A stretch of DNA of 64,000 bases from Xestospongia muta (GCA_963693285.1 OY848917.1:4330618-4394617); one strand, 5' to 3'; counted from the stretch's first letter, positions 35,356 to 48,005 are shown. Translations and numbers: made by a program. The notes: generated from the letters alone by a model not told the origin.

Positions 35356-37637
35356 CTAGGTCTTCTTTTCTGCAAATATTTCACCTGGATATGCTTTACG
35401 TTCAAATGCTGTACCAGAATTTTTCCCAGCCTAAAAAGTAATAAGACACCACTGATTCATGAACAACGAGAACACCATGCAGTTATTATTACAACTAAGT
35501 GGTTTTCTTAAAAGTTAAAAGCAGCAAAATAAGTGCTTAACACTTAAAGTTTGATGCTGGTGTCACAGAACCACCTGGAGTTGATGATTGGAGAGTTGAC
35601 AGAATCTGCTAAGAAAATGCTAGAAACCAAAAACTCAATAGCCATATAAGCTTTAAAACATGTCAGTCACAAACATTTTTCTCCTCACAGTAAATGGCTT
35701 ATTATTTGTTGCGATATGTGTTGACAGTCAAAGTGTGTAGATTAATTTCATTTCTCATTTTAGTTGTAGCATACAACAACAGAGCAAAATACTGAAGATA
35801 AACATAGTCATATATAACATATGGTTAACAGATAATTGTCTGGCACGAGGCAGTCATACTTTGTGTGCCCAAGGCTTCTGGTTTTAAGTAAGCAGTCACT
35901 ATGTTTTTATAATTAGTAGATTTCATATGTAAATAGAATGACCTCGGTTTTGTTAGTTATTAATAATACCTCTGTCAAATGTATATGTTTCATAGTAGCA
36001 TATGCCAAACTTGATGGATCACTAAATTCTTTCACAGTTCCACAAATAACAGCCTCATAAGCTGTTACCATCTAGAGGAGAAAAAAGCAACAAAAGTATA
36101 GATGGGAACTGACTACAAGAACTTTACATTAATACCTGTAGGGCACATCTCTTAAATGGCATTCGTCCAACAGCAGTCCCCAGACCAGGACACAGGACAG
36201 AATGAATAGGGTCCTGTCCAGTTTGTTGACATGAGGCATTGTGATTAACAACTGACAAAAGGAAACAAGTAGAGAGTTCAAATAAATAAGTGATTACTGG
36301 ATGGATAAGTGGACAGAATGAATGCATAAATGGAGGCTTGTTGAATGGGTAGATGGATTAGCCAATCAAAATAGTCCATACCTGCTCTTAAAACAGCTCT
36401 AAATGCCAGGTAAGCATTCACTGTATCACATACATCCATAGGTATTCTCATAGTAGGTGCTGATATCAGATATTTAATAGGTTTGCCTTCATTATGTGTT
36501 ACTGGTAGTCCTAATGTACTGTAGTCAGTACCAGGAGGATAGGAGGGAATAATAATAGCACTACCCTAGATATATAGGAGAGGAAGATGGAACCAAACTT
36601 ACAAACTTTAAAGTTAATCGAAACTAATTTTCAATTTAATTTAACAACTTTCAATGTAATCATAGTTTCAATCCCATTCTGCTGGTAGAGGTCTTGCACT
36701 CATTCTCATGTTTTAGTGCATGTTTTTAAATGTTTAAGTAATTTAGTATACATTAGTCAATTATATTTAATAGGGTTGGTGAGTAGGGCTTTACCCCGCC
36801 TTATTTTATCCACTCACTCAGTAAAATTTATAGAGCTTACCACTAATAGTTCTCCGCCATGTTCTTTCTTTATAACCTCTTGTAAACGTTCTTGCCTATA
36901 AAAATTTTAAATTATATAAAAGGTTTTAGTAAATAAATTGATAGAAATAGTTTTATAGAAATAGTTATAATAATGATACTTACATTTGCCAACCAAAATG
37001 TCTTGAATATGCCATATCAATACCACCATCCATGAAACCAAAACTGTTTGCTGGAGATACCTGTTTGTGGGTGTGCGTGTGTGTGTGTGTGTGTGTGTGC
37101 GTGTGTGTGTGTGAGCGAGAGAGAGATGTTTATAAGTCGACTATCTTTGTTTTTAACTTACAATAGCATCTGCTGTAGGAGCACCATCAAATATATCTCC
37201 TTTCGTGATCTAAAAAGTGTATTAAGTGCATATTATACTAATACTATAATGTACCTCAACTAATGTCTTGTATTTTTGTAGAGTACCAAAGTCACTTCCC
37301 TCCCATGCCTCAATCATACGAGGATTTATATCTCTTAAGAGTAATTTGAAACCAGGATTAGGGTCCTCTGATATATCTGAAATAATAAAGAGAGATTACA
37401 TACTACGTTAACAGCACAGACAATCTTATTCTAGACCTACTGAGTCAAAAGTATGTGCCCTGGTTAAATCGATAAACTTTTATATCATATACTATTATAC
37501 ATTATTCAGGGCGGGATAAATATAGCTCACTCACCAGCCATTGCCTTGTCAGAGTTCACTTTATCCTCTTTAACTATAGTCTGCTGAGTGCTGACTGGAG
37601 TGACACAACAGTAATTATTGGATGTGACCCAACCCAT
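35356..37637 (-). CDS. Macrodomain (ADP-ribose-binding type) protein
   Basis: Nine exons with GT-AG signals and consistent phase: 37637-37535 (MGWVTSNNYCC), 37376-37255, 37209-37162, 37060-36984, 36895-36841, 36565-36382, 36251-36136, 36071-35970 and 35430-35356 (ends FAEKKT). The product is about 300 residues. Macrodomain hallmarks: KGDIFDGAPTADAIVSPANS then FGFMDGGIDMAYSRHFG (the ADAIV-PAN strand and the GG-D loop), and SVLCPGLGTAVGRMP near the second phosphate-binding loop. Macrodomains bind or hydrolyse ADP-ribose derivatives; no targeting signal is seen, so cytoplasm or nucleus is likely. Ser replaces the usual Asn before PAN. The 37061-37161 intron holds a (GT)n tract immediately upstream of the loop exon. 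A broken copy lies at 42.1-43.2 kb. Confidence 0.88.
37069..37129. repeat. (GT)n/(GA)n microsatellite in macrodomain-gene intron
   Basis: About 45 bp of GT repeats followed by GCGAGAGAGAGA. In the duplicated copy (42565-42746) the equivalent site is a long (GA)n tract. Confidence 0.9.
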
Positions 37638-38149
37638 TATGAATATTCATAGCTTAGAATGTGAATAATTAGTAAATTTCATGTTTAAAAACTTAACAGG
37701 CAATTGACATTATATATATATATATACACAATATAATAAAATTTGTCAATTGATATTAATTGAGACTAAAACTGAGAAATTAGTTATTGGAAATCAGCTA
37801 CTAAATTTTAAGTCATTAATAAGTATAAAGAAAATCGATTTTGATAATTGTGATTGACAAAATATATGCTTTTAATGTTTAGCCATAAAAAAGATAACAG
37901 AATAAATATAATTGACAAATTAAAGAAATGCTTACAAATTACTTGAAGCATTAATTGGCAAATTAAGTATAAAGAATGTGTTTCAATTATTTTAAATGTA
38001 TACAATTGACAAAATCATGTTTAGAAAATTTAACATTAAAAGATTAAATATGCAAATTAAGCTTTAATTTTTACGAAGCTCTGTACAAGAGATCCAAGGA
38101 CATCCAGTCAGGAAAGAGCCAGAAAGAGTTGCCATAGAGTCCATCCAGT

Positions 38150-38186
<37 letters not shown>

Positions 38187-38946
38187 CCAATGTCCAAGTC
38201 CACAATTTGAGAGATTAGAGAAAGAAAGAGAGAAGTAAATGAACTGTATTGCTAAAGAGATGATGGATGAATGGATGTAGAGTGGGGAGACAACATATAC
38301 ATGTCCATAACTGACTTACTGAGAGCACTAGCTGATAAGTGAGAAGATTGATATTATGGCTTGGCATAGCATACATTGAGAAAAATTTTCTTATTTGGTA
38401 CAAAGTCTTTTAAAATATTAGTGTTTTAAGACAATCAACAAACAAAATTTAACATATAAATTTTAAATTATATAAAATGCACTTATTACAGGTATACACA
38501 GCATTAGTTCACCTCTGGTGTATATATAGTTTTGCTCCATGTTTTTATTAACTTTGATTGGTTATATCTCTTTGTTAAGTCATGTAAACTCTCTTGTTAG
38601 CATTCACATTCATTTGTTAACTGTTCTTAATACTTATTGAAATTAAACTGCAAAAGTTGAGTAATTATATATATGCAGATAGCTCCAATGCAAGTACTAT
38701 GATAATAGATTAACAAGCTATGACTACCGTTTGTATAATCAGTATCAATTTTTAATAGCTATAATACTGTGACAATTTCAAATAACTACTTTCTTCAAAG
38801 TATTATAGCAAGATAGAATAGTTTAGTCACTATGATATCCAACATGCATGATACAACATTAGTTTAGTTACTGGCAAATGTTATTTTTAGCAAATATACA
38901 CGTTTTTGTGTCTTTATTGTACTCCATCTTTTGTCTTTATCCAAAT
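37638..38946. other. Intergenic, upstream of macrodomain gene
   Basis: AT-rich. An (AT)n tract is at about 37711-37726 and (GA)n at 38152-38184. The parts next to the gene recur at 43240-43500 upstream of the macrodomain copy, but about 880 bp (about 37905-38785) is present only here. Confidence 0.5.
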
Positions 38947-39048
38947 ATGTCAGTATTATTATCCACCAGAACAATGACCAGCACCAACAAGATGACCAGC
39001 ACCAGCACCACCATCAGCACCAGGATTAACATGATGAGGAACCAAAAA
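38947..39048 (+). other. Candidate Ser/Thr-rich first exon, copy 1
   Basis: ATG opens a frame rich in Thr, Ser and Met (MSVLLSTRTMTSTNKMTSTS...) that ends at a strong donor (CCAAAAA|GTAAGT) after 102 nt, phase 0. The second copy at 43508-43612 keeps the start, the donor and the phase (105 nt). The acceptor partner was not identified. The minus strand of the same segment is a competing reading; see 43520-43810. Confidence 0.3.
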
Positions 39049-39725
39049 GTAAGTATTGTTTCCTTGTGGTGTTCTTCATACTCTGTAAACTGTTCCAGAG
39101 CTGGAGGATTAGGACCAGCTTGAATTATGTTCAGTGGAAAAAATAAAACACTTGGTGCTCCATTTACCCTTGTGCTTGGCTCCAGGCTGAGTGTATGTGT
39201 GGGGGATCCAACTGTTGTACACAAAATAACTTCCAAGATTTGCTATTCTTGTTTAATATGCATAAACATAATATTGTGATTGCTTTTGTAATATATCAAC
39301 ACTTACTACAGAACATTCTAGTACATGTGAACCACTGGTTCCTTTATCCACACTGTTACTGGATATCTTCCATATCTAGATAATCAGAACCTGACAACCT
39401 ATTGCATATTGCTTTTATACAATAAACATGCAAACCATAAAGTGACGTTTGCACTCTTGACACTAACAGTAAGCTTATAGTTTAATGTATCTAACATAAT
39501 TATATGCAATCATTAACAGTCTTTTTTACTGTCTGACAGTGTTGTTTTCATATTTTTTTAAAAGTATGTACGTGATTTATCAATAGAGAGCATCAGTTGT
39601 TTTGTAACTGTTTGATGTTGATCTTACAATGGCTTCAACCAACACTTGACACTGTGAGATTACTGTCAGACACTAAGATATACTGATGTTTACATATACT
39701 TTGCAAGTGTAAACATGAACTGCAT

Positions 39726-39877
39726 ATATGATTGTTCTACTCAAATACATGACACTTTTGCCATTTCACTATACATTGTATGTTAGACTAGCAAAGGTGG
39801 TAACAATTTTAACTATATTCTGTGATCAGTTTAATTGCTTGCTGAAAAGTTAGCAAATACGATGGACAAGTTAGCAA
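39726..39877 (+). repeat. Orphan copy of the upstream/first-exon block of the small membrane-protein genes
   Basis: The block GATTGTTCTACTCAAATA ... CATTGTATGTTAGA ... GCAAAGGTGGTAACA ... ATGGACAAGTTAGCAAGTAAG is shared with 40321-40453, 44443-44591 and 46980-47114. Here it has no downstream membrane exon of its own before the next copy begins. Confidence 0.55.
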
Positions 39878-40437
39878 GTAAGATGGTAAAATACTTTTAT
39901 TTTGTGCTTATTCTAGTTTAGAATATCTGAAAGTACTGTTTTTTTGTGGCTAGATTTCAAAAATGTGACTCTTCTTGTTCTTCTGAATTAACTCAAGGCT
40001 TTGAAATTGTTTTTTCTTATTGTGATGACATATAACTAATGACAAATGAAATTTTGTTACAATCTTCTCATGTTTGATAGACAAGAAAGTAATTGTGCTG
40101 ACACATGTGATGCTGATAGAATCTCAGTTAATTTTCTTCCACCTCGAGTTCTTCCTCCACATTGTCAATACTTAATATTTTAGTATGCCTATACATTTTA
40201 AATTTTAAATAGTCATTTGATAAATTGTTAATGAAAACAAACTACAATAGCATCACCTCCCACTCAAATGGATTCTTGTTTATGTAGTACGACTTCACAT
40301 TTACTTTGTTAACGGTTATTGATTGTTCTACTCAAATATATGACACTTGTCATATACACTATACATTGTATATTAGATTAGCAAAGGTGGTAACAGTTCA
40401 GTTTGATTGCTTGCTGAGAAGTGAATCTTTAACTACG

Positions 40438-41290
40438 ATGGACAAGTTAGCAAGTAAGGTGGTAAAATAGTTTCAATTTTGTCTCTATTCTAGTTTAGAA
40501 CATCTGAAAGTACTGCTTGTTTTGTGGCCAAAGTTATTTTTATTGTATATGTGCATGTCCTTTTTTTACTGGATGTTAACTAATATATCTACAGACTAAT
40601 TATGAACTCACAACAATAAGTGAAAGAACATTTAAAGAAGTCCAAAAATCCCTACATAAGCTAAATCTTGAAAAATATTAAAGAAAGGACTGTTAACTAT
40701 AACTAAAATATTAAATATTGGTATACAATCTTTCAGTTTCATGTATGATGCATGTAACACCAATGATACTTACTTCATTGACAACTTTCCCATATTGAAT
40801 AAAAGCTACTGAGATTGGCTACTCAAGTATAGATTTTTTGACTTTGTTTCCTTTCTTTTTGATATTGCCATCCCTATATTGTCTTTAATTTTCTAAAAAT
40901 GTTTTCATTACTTGTATCAAATTTTATACATCATTATAATTATGTAGCTTTATTGGCAACAATAGTCTCGCGTAGAAAGTCCCTCCCCTTAAGAGGAAGG
41001 GGAGTGGCTAGTTACGCGAGACCAAATACAACAGATAAATTTCTTATACTTAATATTATTTTTCAGGCTCTTCAAATATTATTAAAACTATGACTCCCGA
41101 TCAGCTTGAAGTTATTGTTTTTGAAACTGCTATTGGTATCGTGTCATTAATACTAGTAGTGTTTATACTAACAATGTGTGTCATTATATGTGCACTAACA
41201 TACTCAATTTGCAAAACAAACAAGAGATCTGCCATCAGAAATCCAGAGGTTATTGCCAATAACAATGTGGCTTATGGTGCAGTAGTATAG
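40438..41290 (+). CDS. Small single-pass membrane protein, copy A
   Basis: Exon 2 (41067-41290) follows the acceptor TTATTTTTCAG and encodes SSNIIKTMTPDQLEVIVFE, a hydrophobic helix (IGIVSLILVVFILTMCVIIC) and a tail CKTNKRSAIRNPEVIANNNV then AYGAVV. Exon 1 is inferred as 40438-40453 (ATGGACAAGTTAGCA plus A, then GTAAGG). It joins in phase 1 and gives about 80 residues with no signal peptide. The short outer segment, basic residues after the helix and a C-terminal hydrophobic tripeptide with a YxxV motif are visible. No family is recognised. An inverted-repeat hairpin (GTCTCGCGTA...TACGCGAGAC, 40965-41022) sits in the intron. Confidence 0.5.
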
Positions 41291-41391
41291 TTAATGATTA
41301 AAAAAATTTTAAGGTAATAATAATTTTTATTAGTTGACAATTTTATTATTACAGTCAATATCATATTAACAATAAAGTATAAAGTTGTCTC

Positions 41392-41490
41392 CTATTTCTG
41401 TAGCTGCTGTTGATGCTCTTTCACTGGCTCTTTTTTGATCACTCTTTTATACCAAACCAAGAATATCAATATTGCGTCAATAATACATTT
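41392..41490 (-). CDS. Last exon of a convergent small membrane protein, copy A
   Basis: After the acceptor TTTATTTCTTTAG the minus strand reads KCIIDAILIFLVWYKRVIKK then EPVKEHQQQLQK and TAG. This is a hydrophobic helix bearing an Asp, followed by a basic then Gln-rich tail. The same exon is kept at 45815-45717 with conservative changes (one Ile to Val, Ala to Thr, Pro to Gln) and in degraded form at 48056-48006. The 5' exon was not found. It ends about 100 bp from the 3' end of the plus-strand gene, tail to tail. Confidence 0.4.
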   Translation of the reverse strand, partial: KCIIDAILIFLVWYKRVIKKEPVKEHQQQLQK

Positions 41491-42084
41491 CTAAAGAAAT
41501 AAAATGAAATGTGAAAGCATTACAATCATAATAAGAGCAGAATACATGTATTAATACTATATTTATATCAAAATGATATATCATTGATAATATAGCATTT
41601 GTCCTTTTAAATGGATTGCGTGCTGCAATATGACAAGATAACTGACAATTCAAAATGCGACACATGCATTTCTGATTAATTCACTGACAATAAAACCTAC
41701 TATACAGCATTGATAAGAAAATGTGAAAATACATATTCCTTCAGGAGAGATAATATGCTATTTTTCTTGTAAAACCTGCAAGAAACGTCATTTAGACCCA
41801 AGTGGTTTCAAGGGTGGGGCAGACTGTATAGTACTAATTAAATATGAGACAGGCCACTTAAGAATAACCTAAGCAACATCATACAAAGGAGACATATATG
41901 GTTGGATGTATATACCACAAATAGTACTATATACAATTGGGATGAAGAATCAACACAATGTTCAGCAGTTAGGAAGGTGTCTTCACATTTTTAACACAAA
42001 ATGTAAACAAAACAAACATTATTGTTTATCTCATGGATCTGAAGTGCTTTATCTGCTCTTTAAAGGAATATACAATTGTCAATG

Positions 42085-43230
<1,146 letters not shown>

Positions 43231-43507
43231 AACACCACCTTTTAATATTAGATGGTGAATAATTATACGCAGGCAGTCGCACGTTTAAAAACTTAACAGA
43301 TCAGAAATATACGATTGACACTGAAATTAAATAATTATAGTTAAGTAATTATAGTTATTAAATGTTACAAATCAGCTACTAAATTTTAAGCCATTAATAA
43401 GTATAAAAAATCAATTTTGATAATCACAGTTGACTAAATTGTGCTATAAATGTTTAATCATTAAAAAAGATAACAAAAATAACTAGTTTCTTCAAAGTAT
43501 TAGCAAG

Positions 43508-43612
43508 ATGTCAGTATTATCATCCACCACTATGACCAACATGATGACCAGCAGCAGCACCACCACCACCACCACCAGCACCAGCACCAGGATTAACATG
43601 AGCAACCAAAAA
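43508..43612 (+). other. Candidate Ser/Thr-rich first exon, copy 2
   Basis: ATG, then MSVLSSTTMTNMMTSSS and a run of Thr/Ser, ending in SNQK at the donor AAAAA|GTAAGT, phase 0. It differs from copy 1 (38947-39048) by an in-frame length change in the triplet repeat. Partner exon unknown. Confidence 0.3.
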
Positions 43613-43810
43613 GTAAGTGTTGTTTCCTCGTGGTGTTCTTCGTACTCTGTAAACTGTTCTAAGAACTGGAGGATTAGGACCAACTTGAATTATGTTCGGT
43701 GGAAATTGTAGAACATTTGGTGCTCCATTTCCTCCTGTGCCTGGCTGCAGTGTGAGTACATGTGCTGGGGGTCCAACTGCTGTACACAAATAACTTCCAA
43801 GATTTGCCAT
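43520..43810 (-). CDS. Candidate small Pro-, then Gly/His-rich protein (alternative to the + strand exon)
   Basis: A 96-codon frame on the minus strand: MANLGSYLCTAVGPPAHVL, FPPNIIQVGPNPPVLRTVYR, NNTYFLVAHVNPGAGAGG and a His/Gly end. The copy at about 39240-38945 has ATA for the start codon, an extra T, a one-base deletion and a TGA, so only this copy could be expressed. No family is recognised. It overlaps the plus-strand exon candidate; probably only one reading is real. Confidence 0.3.
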   Translation of the reverse strand: MANLGSYLCTAVGPPAHVLTLQPGTGGNGAPNVLQFPPNIIQVGPNPPVLRTVYRVRRTPRGNNTYFLVAHVNPGAGAGGGGGGAAAGHHVGHSGG

Positions 43811-43891
43811 TCTTGTTTAATGTACTTGAACATAATATTGCGATTGCTTTTGTAATGTACCAACACTTACTATAATTAGTCTACAGAACAT

Positions 43892-44290
43892 TCTAGAACA
43901 CAATTAGATAATCCGAACCAGGAAACCTATTCATGTGGTCAATGGACAATTCAAGACTTCTATAAATAGTCTAAATCATAATTAGATAATCAGAACTAGG
44001 AAACCTATTCATGTGGTCAAAGGATAATTCAAGACTTGTATAAATAGTCTAGAACACAATTAGATAATCCGAACCAGGAAACCTATTCATGTGGTCAAAG
44101 GATAATCAAGACTTGCATAAATAGTCTAGAACATAATTAGATAATCAGAACCAGGAAACGTATTCATGTGGTCAATGGACAATTCAAGACTTCTATAAAT
44201 AGTCTAGATCATAATTAGATAATAAGAACCAGGAAACCTATTCATGTGGTCAAAGGATAATTCAAGACTTGTATAATTAGTCTAGATAAT
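43892..44290. repeat. Five-copy minisatellite, about 78-bp unit
   Basis: The unit begins TCTAGAACACAATTAGATAA, continues AACCAGGAAACCTATTCATG and ends CAAGACTTCTATAAATAG. It is repeated about five times with few substitutions. One partial unit exists at the matching place in the first block (about 39375-39405). There are no unique spacers and no ORF. Confidence 0.9.
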
Positions 44291-44575
44291 AATTCAATAT
44301 TTAATATTTTAATATGCCTGTACATTTTAAAGAGTCCATTCATAAATACTTAATGAAAACAAGCTACATATACAATAGCATCACCTCCCACTCCTTGTTT
44401 ATGTAACATGACTTAACATTTACTTTGTTAACGATTATTGATTGTTCTACTCAAATATATGACACTTGCCATAAACACTATACATTGTATATTAGATTAG
44501 CAAAGGTGGTAACAGTTTTAACTGTACTCTGTGATCAGCTTGATTGACTTGCTAAGAAGTGAATCCTTAACTACA

Positions 44576-45583
44576 ATGGACAAGTTAGCAAGTAAGATGG
44601 TAAAATAATTTCAATTTTGTCTGTATTCTAGTTTAGGACATATGAAAGTACTGTTTGTTATGTGGCCAAAATTATTTTTATTGTTTATGTGAATGTCCTT
44701 CTTTACTTCATGCTAACTAGTACATCCACAGCCTAATTATGAACTCAAAACAATAATTCAAAGAAGAATTAAACAAATCCAAAAACTAAATAAACTAAAT
44801 CTTGAAATTAGTAAAGGAAGGACTGTTAGCTGTAATTAAAATATTAAATATTGTTATGCAATCTTTCAGTTTCATGTATCCTGGATTGAACAAATGCAAC
44901 ACCAATGATAATTGCTACATTGACACCTATAAGATTTTGAATAAAAGTTTTTGGGACTAATATTGATATTGGCTTCTCAAGTATGGATTTTTTGACTTTA
45001 CTTCCTTACTCTTTGTCATTCCCATCCTTAAATTATCTTTAATTTTCTTAAAATGTTTTCATTACTTGTATAAAATTTTATACATCATTATAATTACGAA
45101 GTGTCTACAGGTCCGTTAGAAAAAAGCCATACTTTAATGTGAAATTAATACATTTAGGGTCTAGTGTTTAGGGTGTAGGGTCCAGGGTATAGTATTAATT
45201 TCACATTAAAGTGTGGCTTTTTTTATCGGACCTGTTGGCAACGATAGTCTCGCGTAGAGAGTCCCTTCCCTTGAGCGAAAGGGGGAGGGGCTAGTTACTC
45301 GAGACCAAATGCAACAAATAAATTTCTTATACTTAATATTATTTTGATTTATTTTTCAGACTCTCCAAATATTATTGAAACTATGACTCCTGATCAGCTT
45401 GAAGTTGTTGTTTTTGAAGCTACTATTGGTATCGTGTCATTAATACTAGTAGTGTTTATACTAACAATGTGTATCATTATATGTACACTAACATACTTAA
45501 TTTGCAAAACAAACAACAGATCTGCCATCACAAGTCCAGAGGTTATTGCCAATAACAACGCGGCTTATGGTGCAATAGTATAG
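44576..45583 (+). CDS. Small single-pass membrane protein, copy B
   Basis: Exon 1 is inferred at 44576-44591 (same 16-nt sequence and donor as copy A). Exon 2, 45360-45583, follows TTATTTTTCAG, is in phase, and reads SPNIIETMTPDQLEVVVFEA, the helix IGIVSLILVVFILTMCIIIC, and a tail CKTNNRSAITSPEVIANNNA then AYGAIV. The helix is nearly identical to copy A, and most differences are single substitutions in the outer segment and tail. The intron carries both the small GTCTCGCGTA hairpin (45247-45305) and an extra 127-bp foldback insertion. The conserved block about 130 bp upstream of exon 1 may contain the promoter. Confidence 0.5.
45108..45234. mobile_element. 127-bp foldback (MITE-like) insertion
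   Basis: The left arm, CAGGTCCGTTAGAAAAAAGC through CTTTAATGTGAAATTAATA, is the near-perfect reverse complement of the right arm, TATTAATTTCACATTAAAGT through TATCGGACCTG. A 41-bp loop rich in TTTAGGGT/TGTAGGGT separates them. The equivalent position in copy A (about 40945-40955) lacks it entirely, so it inserted after the duplication. Confidence 0.85.
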
Positions 45584-45716
45584 TTAATGATTAAAATAAG
45601 TTTAAGGTAATAATAATTTTTATTAGTTGATAATTTTAGTCTCATTACAGTCAATATCATATTAACAATAAAGTATACAAAGTTGCTTTCAAGTAATAGT
45701 TGACTTGTAATGGATT

Positions 45717-45815
45717 TCATTCTTGTAGCTGCTGTTCATGCTCTTTCACTTGCTCTTTTTTGATCACTCTTTTATACCAAACCAAGAATATCAATATTGT
45801 GTCAATAACACATTT
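45717..45815 (-). CDS. Last exon of a convergent small membrane protein, copy B
   Basis: After TTTATTTCTTTAG the minus strand reads KCVIDTILIFLVWYKRVIKK then EQVKEHEQQLQE and TGA. Length and frame are identical to copy A (33 codons), with mostly conservative differences, suggesting the frame was maintained. The 5' exon was not located. Confidence 0.4.
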   Translation of the reverse strand, partial: KCVIDTILIFLVWYKRVIKKEQVKEHEQQLQE

Positions 45816-46079
45816 CTAAAGAAATAAAATGAAGTACGAAACATTGCAATCATAATAACAATGGATACATGTATGAATATTATATATATATTAAAATGAT
45901 ATATTATATTACATTTTGATAATACAGTATTTGTCCTTTTGATTAAATTGTGTGCTGCAATATGACAAGATAACTGACAATTCAAAATGTGACACATGCA
46001 TTTCTGATTAATTCACTGACAATAAAACCTACTACTATACTGCATTGATAAGAAAATGTGAAAATACATATTTTTTCAG

Positions 46080-46251
46080 GAGAGATAATATGCTATTTTT
46101 TCTTGCAAAACCTGCAAGAAACATCATTTTAGACCCAAGTGGTTTCAAGGGTGGGCCAGACTGTATAGTACTAATTAAATATGAGACAGGTCCCTTTAGA
46201 ATAAAATCATACAATGGAGACATTATGGTTGGATGTATATATTACAAATAG
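46080..46251 (+). other. Candidate exon, unknown product
   Basis: The acceptor TATTTTTTCAG is followed by a frame reading MLFFLAKPARNIILDPSGFK, then GGPDCIVLIKYETGPFRIKS and YNGDIMVGCIYYK before TAG. The matching segment at about 41750-41910 has one T fewer and is broken by a stop. A third, very degraded match is near 48165-48300. The composition looks coding but no domain is recognised. Confidence 0.25.
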
Positions 46252-46491
46252 TACTACATGCAATAGTACTTTATGTCTCAAGTGTACAAGCATAGAATAA
46301 AAAAAGCTGTTTACTATTTTCATTTAACTATAATGAAGCAAAATAAAATATTTGCTTTAAGTTTTGTTATAAAATATATTTGATAAGAAGCCAAAGACTC
46401 ATTCTCTTCAGAATATATAGAATAAATCAGAGATGATTAGTACAACATGTAAAAGACTATCCTTTTCAATTGCTTTAAGCCCACTATGAAC

Positions 46492-46744
46492 ACAAGAGAT
46501 TACATATTGTTTTCTTTAATGTACAATTCATCCTTATAGAGTAGACACTTTTAACAAGAATTACCAACAAATACAAAAGTATATGTGTTGATGAAATGGA
46601 GACATAATATTTGAGATCTCGCTAGATGATGATCCTTTGAGAAAATTAGTAAAGTAGTATTTTAACGAGCTAAGAATATTTGCTAGTGTTTTACTGAATT
46701 CTGAAAAAAATCAAGTGCTATCGAGTTGAATGCATCATAATTTA
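46492..46744 (+). repeat. Diverged outlying unit of the 49-54 kb array
   Basis: It shares CACAAGAGATTACATA, GTACAATTCATCCTTATA, GTTGATGAAATGGAGACA and GAATGCATCATAA with the array units at 49.2-54.2 kb, with more substitutions and small gaps. Confidence 0.6.
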
Positions 46745-47098
46745 CAAGAAAGTAATTGTCCTGACACATGTGATTGCTGATAGAATCTCAGTTAATTTTC
46801 TTCCACCTCGAGTTCTTCCTCCATATTGTCAATACTTAATTTTTAGTATGCCTGTACATTTTAAATTTTAAATAGTAAATTGATAATCGTTAATGAAAAC
46901 AACTACAATAGCATCACCTCCCACTCAAATGGATTCTTGTTTATGTAGTACGACTTAACATTTACTTTGTTAATGGTTATTGATTGTTCTACTCAAATAT
47001 ATGACACTTGTCATATACACTATACATTGTATGTTAGATTAGCAAAGGTGGTAACAGTTTAGTTTGATTGCTTGGTGATAAGTGAATCTTTAACTACA

Positions 47099-47870
47099 AT
47101 GGACAAGTTAGCAAGTAAGGTGGTAAAATAATTTCAATTTTGTCTCTATTCTAGTTTAGAACATCTGATATTACTGCTTGGTATCTGACCAAATTTATTT
47201 TTATTGTTTACATGCATGTCCTTTCTTTACTACATGTTAACTAATACATCCAGTGTCTAATTATGAACTCACCCCAGTAATCCAAAGAACAATTAAACAT
47301 GTCCAAAATCCCCACATAAGCTAAATCTTAAAATTATTAAAGAAAGGACTGTTAACTATAACTAAAATATTAAATATTAGCATACAATATTTTAGTTTCA
47401 TGTATTCTCATCTGGATTATTGACTATCAATAGTGACTTCATCATACATTTTGGCTTCTTCTAATACCTTAGTCACCCGTCATGTTATTATTTGCCTATC
47501 AGTTGCATCTAATGTCATAGTAAAGACATTAAATTTGTGGCCTACAATTGTCATATCTCACACAGTCAGTCTCTCCTCAAAAAAGAAGGGGCTAGTTACG
47601 CAAGACAAGACCACAAGGACATTTCTTGTTATGTATTTATAATTTATTTCATTTTATTTTTCAGATTCTGAAACTACGAATACTACTCTGTCAGAGACAT
47701 TTGTTCTTGCTTTTGTAGCTGTATTTGGTATCATACAATTAATAATACTCCTATTTATATTAACAACATGTGTGTATACATGTAGACTAACATATTCAAT
47801 TTGCAAAAGAAGCAACAGATCTGCAACCACAAATCGAGAGAATGTTGTCACCAATAGTCCACTAATATAG
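47099..47870 (+). CDS. Small single-pass membrane protein, copy C (diverged)
   Basis: Exon 1 is inferred at 47099-47114 (ATGGACAAGTTAGCA + A, then GTAAGG). Exon 2, 47665-47870, in phase after ATTTTTCAG, reads SETTNTTLSETFVLAFVAVF, then GIIQLIILLFILTTCVYTC, then SICKRSNRSATTNRENVVTN ending SPLI. It keeps the layout of copies A and B but has lost the NNxAYGAxV tail and has two potential N-glycosylation sites before the helix. The intron still holds a degraded form of the small hairpin (about 47570-47610). Confidence 0.45.
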
Positions 47871-48005
47871 TCAATGATTACAATTAATTGTAAGGAAATA
47901 ATTTTTAATCACATTCCACAGTCAATATCATGTTAGCAATGAAGTTACAAAGTTGTTCTCCTGTAGCAGCTGCCGCTGCTGATGTTCTTGCACCATTTCT
48001 TTTTG

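Noticed and set aside
38937..39236. Minus-strand frame ending in a Val/Leu-rich apparent membrane segment
   Set aside because: The hydrophobic run is an out-of-frame reading of a Gly-codon triplet repeat; the copy at 43.5 kb reads Gly/His there.
43892..44290. CRISPR-like array
   Set aside because: The 78-bp units are contiguous with no unique spacers, and the genome is animal.
45151..45192. Interstitial telomere repeat
   Set aside because: TTTAGGG-like motifs are irregular and confined to the loop of a small foldback element.
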